NCBI GenBank assembly: GCA_021790615.1
Contig: JAJYGW010000293.1
Coordinates: forward strand, 1 to 7,713
DNA: 7,713 nt
Direction: 5' to 3'
Source of the DNA: Actinomycetes bacterium
GTDB taxonomy: Bacteria; Actinomycetota; Acidimicrobiia; Acidimicrobiales; JAKAOS01
Of this stretch, positions 5,427 through 7,713 are shown in pieces. Position numbers and translations under genes: made by a program. The notes beneath the pieces are model-generated. The model saw only the letters and a program-made list of their open reading frames with translations, was not told where the DNA came from and ran no database searches. Positions within the stretch are counted from its first letter, which is position 1; each line of letters begins with the position of its first letter.

Positions 5427-7534
5427 GCGCGGCCGTGCCGCCCGGCGGGCCCTGGCGGTACTCCCGCTGGGACGGCACGCAGGTGCCCCGCGGTCTCGAC
5501 GCCGCCGAGGTGCTCGACCGAATCGCCGACGACCTGCTCTACCACGGCGACCTGCATGCCGCCCTCCGTCGCCTGCTCCAGGACGGCTACCGGCGCGACG
5601 GGCGGGAGGTGATGGGGCTTCGCGAGATGCTCGAACGGCTGCGCCGCCAGCGCCAGGAGCGCCTCGAGGCGGGGGACGTCTCCGGCGTGCGCGACGAGAT
5701 CGCTCACGAGCTCGCCCGCATCACCGACCTCGAGCGCGAGGCGCTCGACCGGGCAGAGGAGGCGGCACGCCCCGCTGCCACGCCGGAAGTGGGCGAGGGA
5801 CGGGTCGAGCGCGAGGACCTGCGCGCCGGTAGCGGCCCAGCGGAGGGGGGAGCGCAGGGCGGGCGGGAGGGGGAGCCTCGGCCGACCCCGGTGCCGCCGG
5901 AGGTGCTCGCCGAGCGGCGGATGACCATCGACTTCCTCCCCGACGACATCGCCGGCCGACTCCGAGCGCTCTCGGCCTACGAGTTCACCTCGGAGGCTGC
6001 CGCCGAGCGCTTTGCCGACCTGGTCGAGCGCCTCCGCTCCCAGTTGCTCGCCGCGACTGCGGGTGAGCTCGCGTCGGCGTTGCGCAACCAGACCCCTGAG
6101 GACGTCGAGGAGCTCCGCGCCCTGCTCGACGGGCTCAACCACCTGCTCGAGTCCCATGCGCGAGGTGACGACACGACGGACGAGTTCCGCCGGTTCATGG
6201 AACGCTTCGGGCCGCACTTCCCCGGACAGCCCGGAGATGTCGAGGAGCTCCTCTCCCAGCTGGCCGCTCAGGCGGCTGGCATGGCGGCGCTGCTGAACTC
6301 GCTCGACGAGGCGGACCGTCGAGAGCTCGAGGCTCTGGCTGGGGAACTCTTCGGCGACTTCGACCTCTCCTGGCAGCTGGAGCGTCTCCGGCAGAACCTG
6401 CGCTCCAGCCGGCCCCAGGCCGGGTGGGACCGCCGGTACGGCCTCTCCGGAGCAGACCCGCTCGGGCTCGGCCAGGCTGTTCCCCTCTTCCAGGAGCTCG
6501 CAGAGCTCGACAACCTCGAGCAGCTCCTCCGACAGGCAGCGAGCCCCCAGGCGCTCGGCGAGGTCGATCTCGACCGCGTCGCCGAGCTCCTCGGACCAGA
6601 CGCCGCTGCTGCCCTCGGTGAGCTCCGCTCGCTCGCAGATCGCCTGGCCGAGGCCGGCCTGACCGAGGTCCGGGAGGGCCGCTACGAGCTGACGCCGGCC
6701 GGGGTGCGCGCGCTCGGCGCACGAGCGCTCGACGAGCTCTTCAGCCACCTGACCCGGGACCGGCTCGGCGGCCACGCTGCTCGCACCATCGGAGTCGGGC
6801 GTGAGCGTGCCGAGGAGACGAAGCCGTACGAGTTCGGTGACCCGTTCCAGCTCGACATCGGTGCCACCGTGGCGAACGCCGTCCGGCGCAGCGGGGCCGG
6901 GGTCCCGGTCCGGCTGCAGCCGGACGACTTCGAGGTGGAACGGACGGAGCAGCTGGTGCGGGCGGCGACGGTCGTCCTCGTGGACCTCTCCCTCTCGATG
7001 CCGATGCGGGACAGCTTCCTCGCTGCGAAGAAGGTCGCCATGGCGCTGCACGCGCTCATCAGCTCCCGCTTCCCTCGGGACTTCCTCGGCTTGGTCGGGT
7101 TCTCCGAACTGGCGAGGGAGCTCGCGCCGAGGGATCTCCCCGAGGTCTCGTGGGACTTCGTCTACGGGACCAACATCCAGCACGCGCTCGCTCTGGCTCG
7201 GAGGATGCTGGCGCACCAGCACGGGACGAAGCAGGTGATCCTCATCACCGACGGGGAGCCAACAGCGCACATCCAAGAGGATGGAGAGGTCTTCTTCTGC
7301 TATCCGTCGGCTCCCGAGACGCTCGAGGCCACCATGGCGGAGGTGATCCGGGCCACGCGCGAGGGCATTCGCATCAACACCTTCCTGCTGGACTCCTCCG
7401 TTTACCTGCGGGGCTTCGTCGAGCAGGTCACCCGCGTCAACCGAGGGCGGGCGTTCTACACGACCCCGGAGACCCTCGGCGACTACGTGCTCGTCGACTT
7501 CGTCGAGGGCAGGCGGAACACCCGACGCCGCTGA
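5405..7534 (+). CDS. Large helical protein with C-terminal VWA domain, partner of the AAA+ ATPase
   Basis: About 709 residues. The C-terminal VWA domain (about 520-700) has a complete metal-ion-dependent adhesion site: D527-x-S529-x-S531 (DLSLS), T589 (YGTN) and D616 (ITDGEP). Before it lie an N-terminal conserved block (16-60, RYSRWDGTQ), a charged helical region (about 70-120), a Gly/Glu-rich linker (about 121-165), a long all-helical region (about 170-400), and a winged-helix-like stretch with RYELTPAGVRALGARAL (426-442) followed by PYEFGDPFQLDIGATVANAV (474-493). No signal peptide or membrane segment is visible, so it is probably cytoplasmic. It follows the AAA+ gene by 23 bases, almost certainly in one operon; the VWA domain should bind the ATPase or its client through a metal ion. 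It resembles, from memory, mycobacterial Rv0959. The start is uncertain: GAGG at 5399-5402 is best spaced for GTG 5411, while GTG 5405 and 5417 are also possible. Confidence 0.85.
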   Translation: MPVPVAEGAAVPPGGPWRYSRWDGTQVPRGLDAAEVLDRIADDLLYHGDLHAALRRLLQDGYRRDGREVMGLREMLERLRRQRQERLEAGDVSGVRDEIAHELARITDLEREALDRAEEAARPAATPEVGEGRVEREDLRAGSGPAEGGAQGGREGEPRPTPVPPEVLAERRMTIDFLPDDIAGRLRALSAYEFTSEAAAERFADLVERLRSQLLAATAGELASALRNQTPEDVEELRALLDGLNHLLESHARGDDTTDEFRRFMERFGPHFPGQPGDVEELLSQLAAQAAGMAALLNSLDEADRRELEALAGELFGDFDLSWQLERLRQNLRSSRPQAGWDRRYGLSGADPLGLGQAVPLFQELAELDNLEQLLRQAASPQALGEVDLDRVAELLGPDAAAALGELRSLADRLAEAGLTEVREGRYELTPAGVRALGARALDELFSHLTRDRLGGHAARTIGVGRERAEETKPYEFGDPFQLDIGATVANAVRRSGAGVPVRLQPDDFEVERTEQLVRAATVVLVDLSLSMPMRDSFLAAKKVAMALHALISSRFPRDFLGLVGFSELARELAPRDLPEVSWDFVYGTNIQHALALARRMLAHQHGTKQVILITDGEPTAHIQEDGEVFFCYPSAPETLEATMAEVIRATREGIRINTFLLDSSVYLRGFVEQVTRVNRGRAFYTTPETLGDYVLVDFVEGRRNTRRR

Positions 7535-7563
7535 GCCGACACGACTCCGAAGGGCGGCTCAGC
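7530..7563 (+). terminator. Hairpin at the end of the AAA/VWA operon, stop codon in its stem
   Basis: GCTGAGCCG (7530-7538) pairs perfectly with CGGCTCAGC (7555-7563), leaving a 16-base loop. The TGA stop (7532-7534) is within the left arm. No T-tract follows (GTGGGTCTTG), so it would be a U-poor actinobacterial terminator or a 3'-end stabilising stem. Confidence 0.55.
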
Positions 7564-7601
7564 CGTGGGTCTTGCGGTGTCACCCGTGAGGCGGCAGAAT
7601 G

Positions 7602-7619
7602 ACAGTGCTGTAACTACAG
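7602..7619. promoter_or_regulatory. Overlapping inverted half-sites upstream of the last gene, candidate operator
   Basis: The stretch reads ACAG-TG-CTGTA-AC-TACAG. CTGTA/TACAG (7608-7612 and 7615-7619) is a perfect 5-bp inverted repeat with a two-base spacer, and ACAG/CTGT (7602-7605 and 7608-7611) is a second one sharing the middle half-site. It lies 30-48 bases before the ATG at 7650, where a promoter or operator would be expected. No clear -35/-10 pair was found. The half-sites are short, so chance is possible. The remainder of 7535-7649 shows only the hairpin and the ribosome binding site. Confidence 0.3.
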
Positions 7620-7649
7620 GGCTGCGAGCCGCCGGAGGGAGAGACGCCG

Positions 7650-7713
7650 ATGGAGTGGAACCCAGGCTTCCTGCGCAGCGCGGAGGAGCGCCCGTGGCTG
7701 CAGCGGGCCAACT
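7650..7713 (+). CDS. Start of an unidentified gene (3' end outside window)
   Basis: An ATG at 7650 opens a frame that runs to the window edge: 21 full codons, beginning MEWNPGFLRSAEERPW. GGAGGGAGA at 7634-7642 is a strong Shine-Dalgarno sequence with about 7-10 bases spacing, which supports a real start. The intergenic gap, hairpin and possible operator upstream suggest its own promoter rather than membership of the AAA/VWA operon. The fragment is charged and shows no signal peptide. I do not recognise the family and assign no function. Confidence 0.6.
   Translation, partial: MEWNPGFLRSAEERPWLQRAN

Noticed and set aside
5363..7276. 637-codon minus-strand frame opposite the VWA gene
   Set aside because: The repeated LGE/VE-rich composition mirrors the helical LEEL-type codons of the VWA gene; no known fold is visible and the plus strand has a complete MIDAS domain.
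1..7713. CRISPR array, tRNA/rRNA genes, transposons, phage or toxin-antitoxin genes
   Set aside because: I looked for repeat-spacer arrays, cloverleaf-like stretches, transposase motifs and short paired frames and saw none.

Overview
This window reads as actinobacterial chromosome. The evidence is very high GC (roughly 70% by eye), GTG start codons, tightly coupled stop/start junctions, and a succinate dehydrogenase operon of the kind best known from mycobacteria (Sdh1, 'type F' complex II). The order or genus cannot be fixed from sequence alone. Nothing marks the region as mobile: I see no transposase, integrase, tRNA or CRISPR array, and composition looks even throughout.

Layout. (1) Bases 1-246, plus strand: the last 81 codons of a major facilitator superfamily transporter. 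(2) Bases 268-3790, minus strand: a three-gene operon read right to left as sdhC (five-helix membrane anchor), sdhA (FAD subunit), sdhB (iron-sulfur subunit), with stop/start overlaps at both junctions. It converges on the transporter gene, and one hairpin at 241-273 holds both stop codons. (3) Bases 3791-3941: a divergent intergenic region with a 20-bp dyad (3869-3888) and a plausible leaderless start for the rightward genes. (4) Bases 3942-7534, plus strand: a two-gene unit encoding a MoxR/ChlI-type AAA+ ATPase and a large protein with a C-terminal von Willebrand factor A (VWA) domain, ending in a hairpin at 7530-7563. (5) Bases 7535-7649: an intergenic region with a small cluster of inverted half-sites. 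(6) From 7650: the first 21 codons of an unidentified gene.

How the genes work together. SdhC, SdhA and SdhB should form a membrane-bound succinate:quinone oxidoreductase linking the TCA cycle to the respiratory chain. All expected flavin-site residues and iron-sulfur ligands are visible, and there is no sdhD. The anchor carries a Cys/His cluster that could be the membrane-embedded Rieske-type [2Fe-2S] centre described for mycobacterial Sdh1. The AAA+ and VWA proteins should form a chaperone-like remodelling pair, as MoxR-VWA and chelatase I/D pairs do, but their substrate is unknown. The pair resembles, from memory, the mycobacterial Rv0958/Rv0959 pair. The most interesting points are the possible Rieske anchor, the shared dyad between the two divergent units, the non-canonical nucleotide-site motifs of the AAA+ protein, and a short duplication at the AAA/VWA junction that appears to have moved the VWA start codon.
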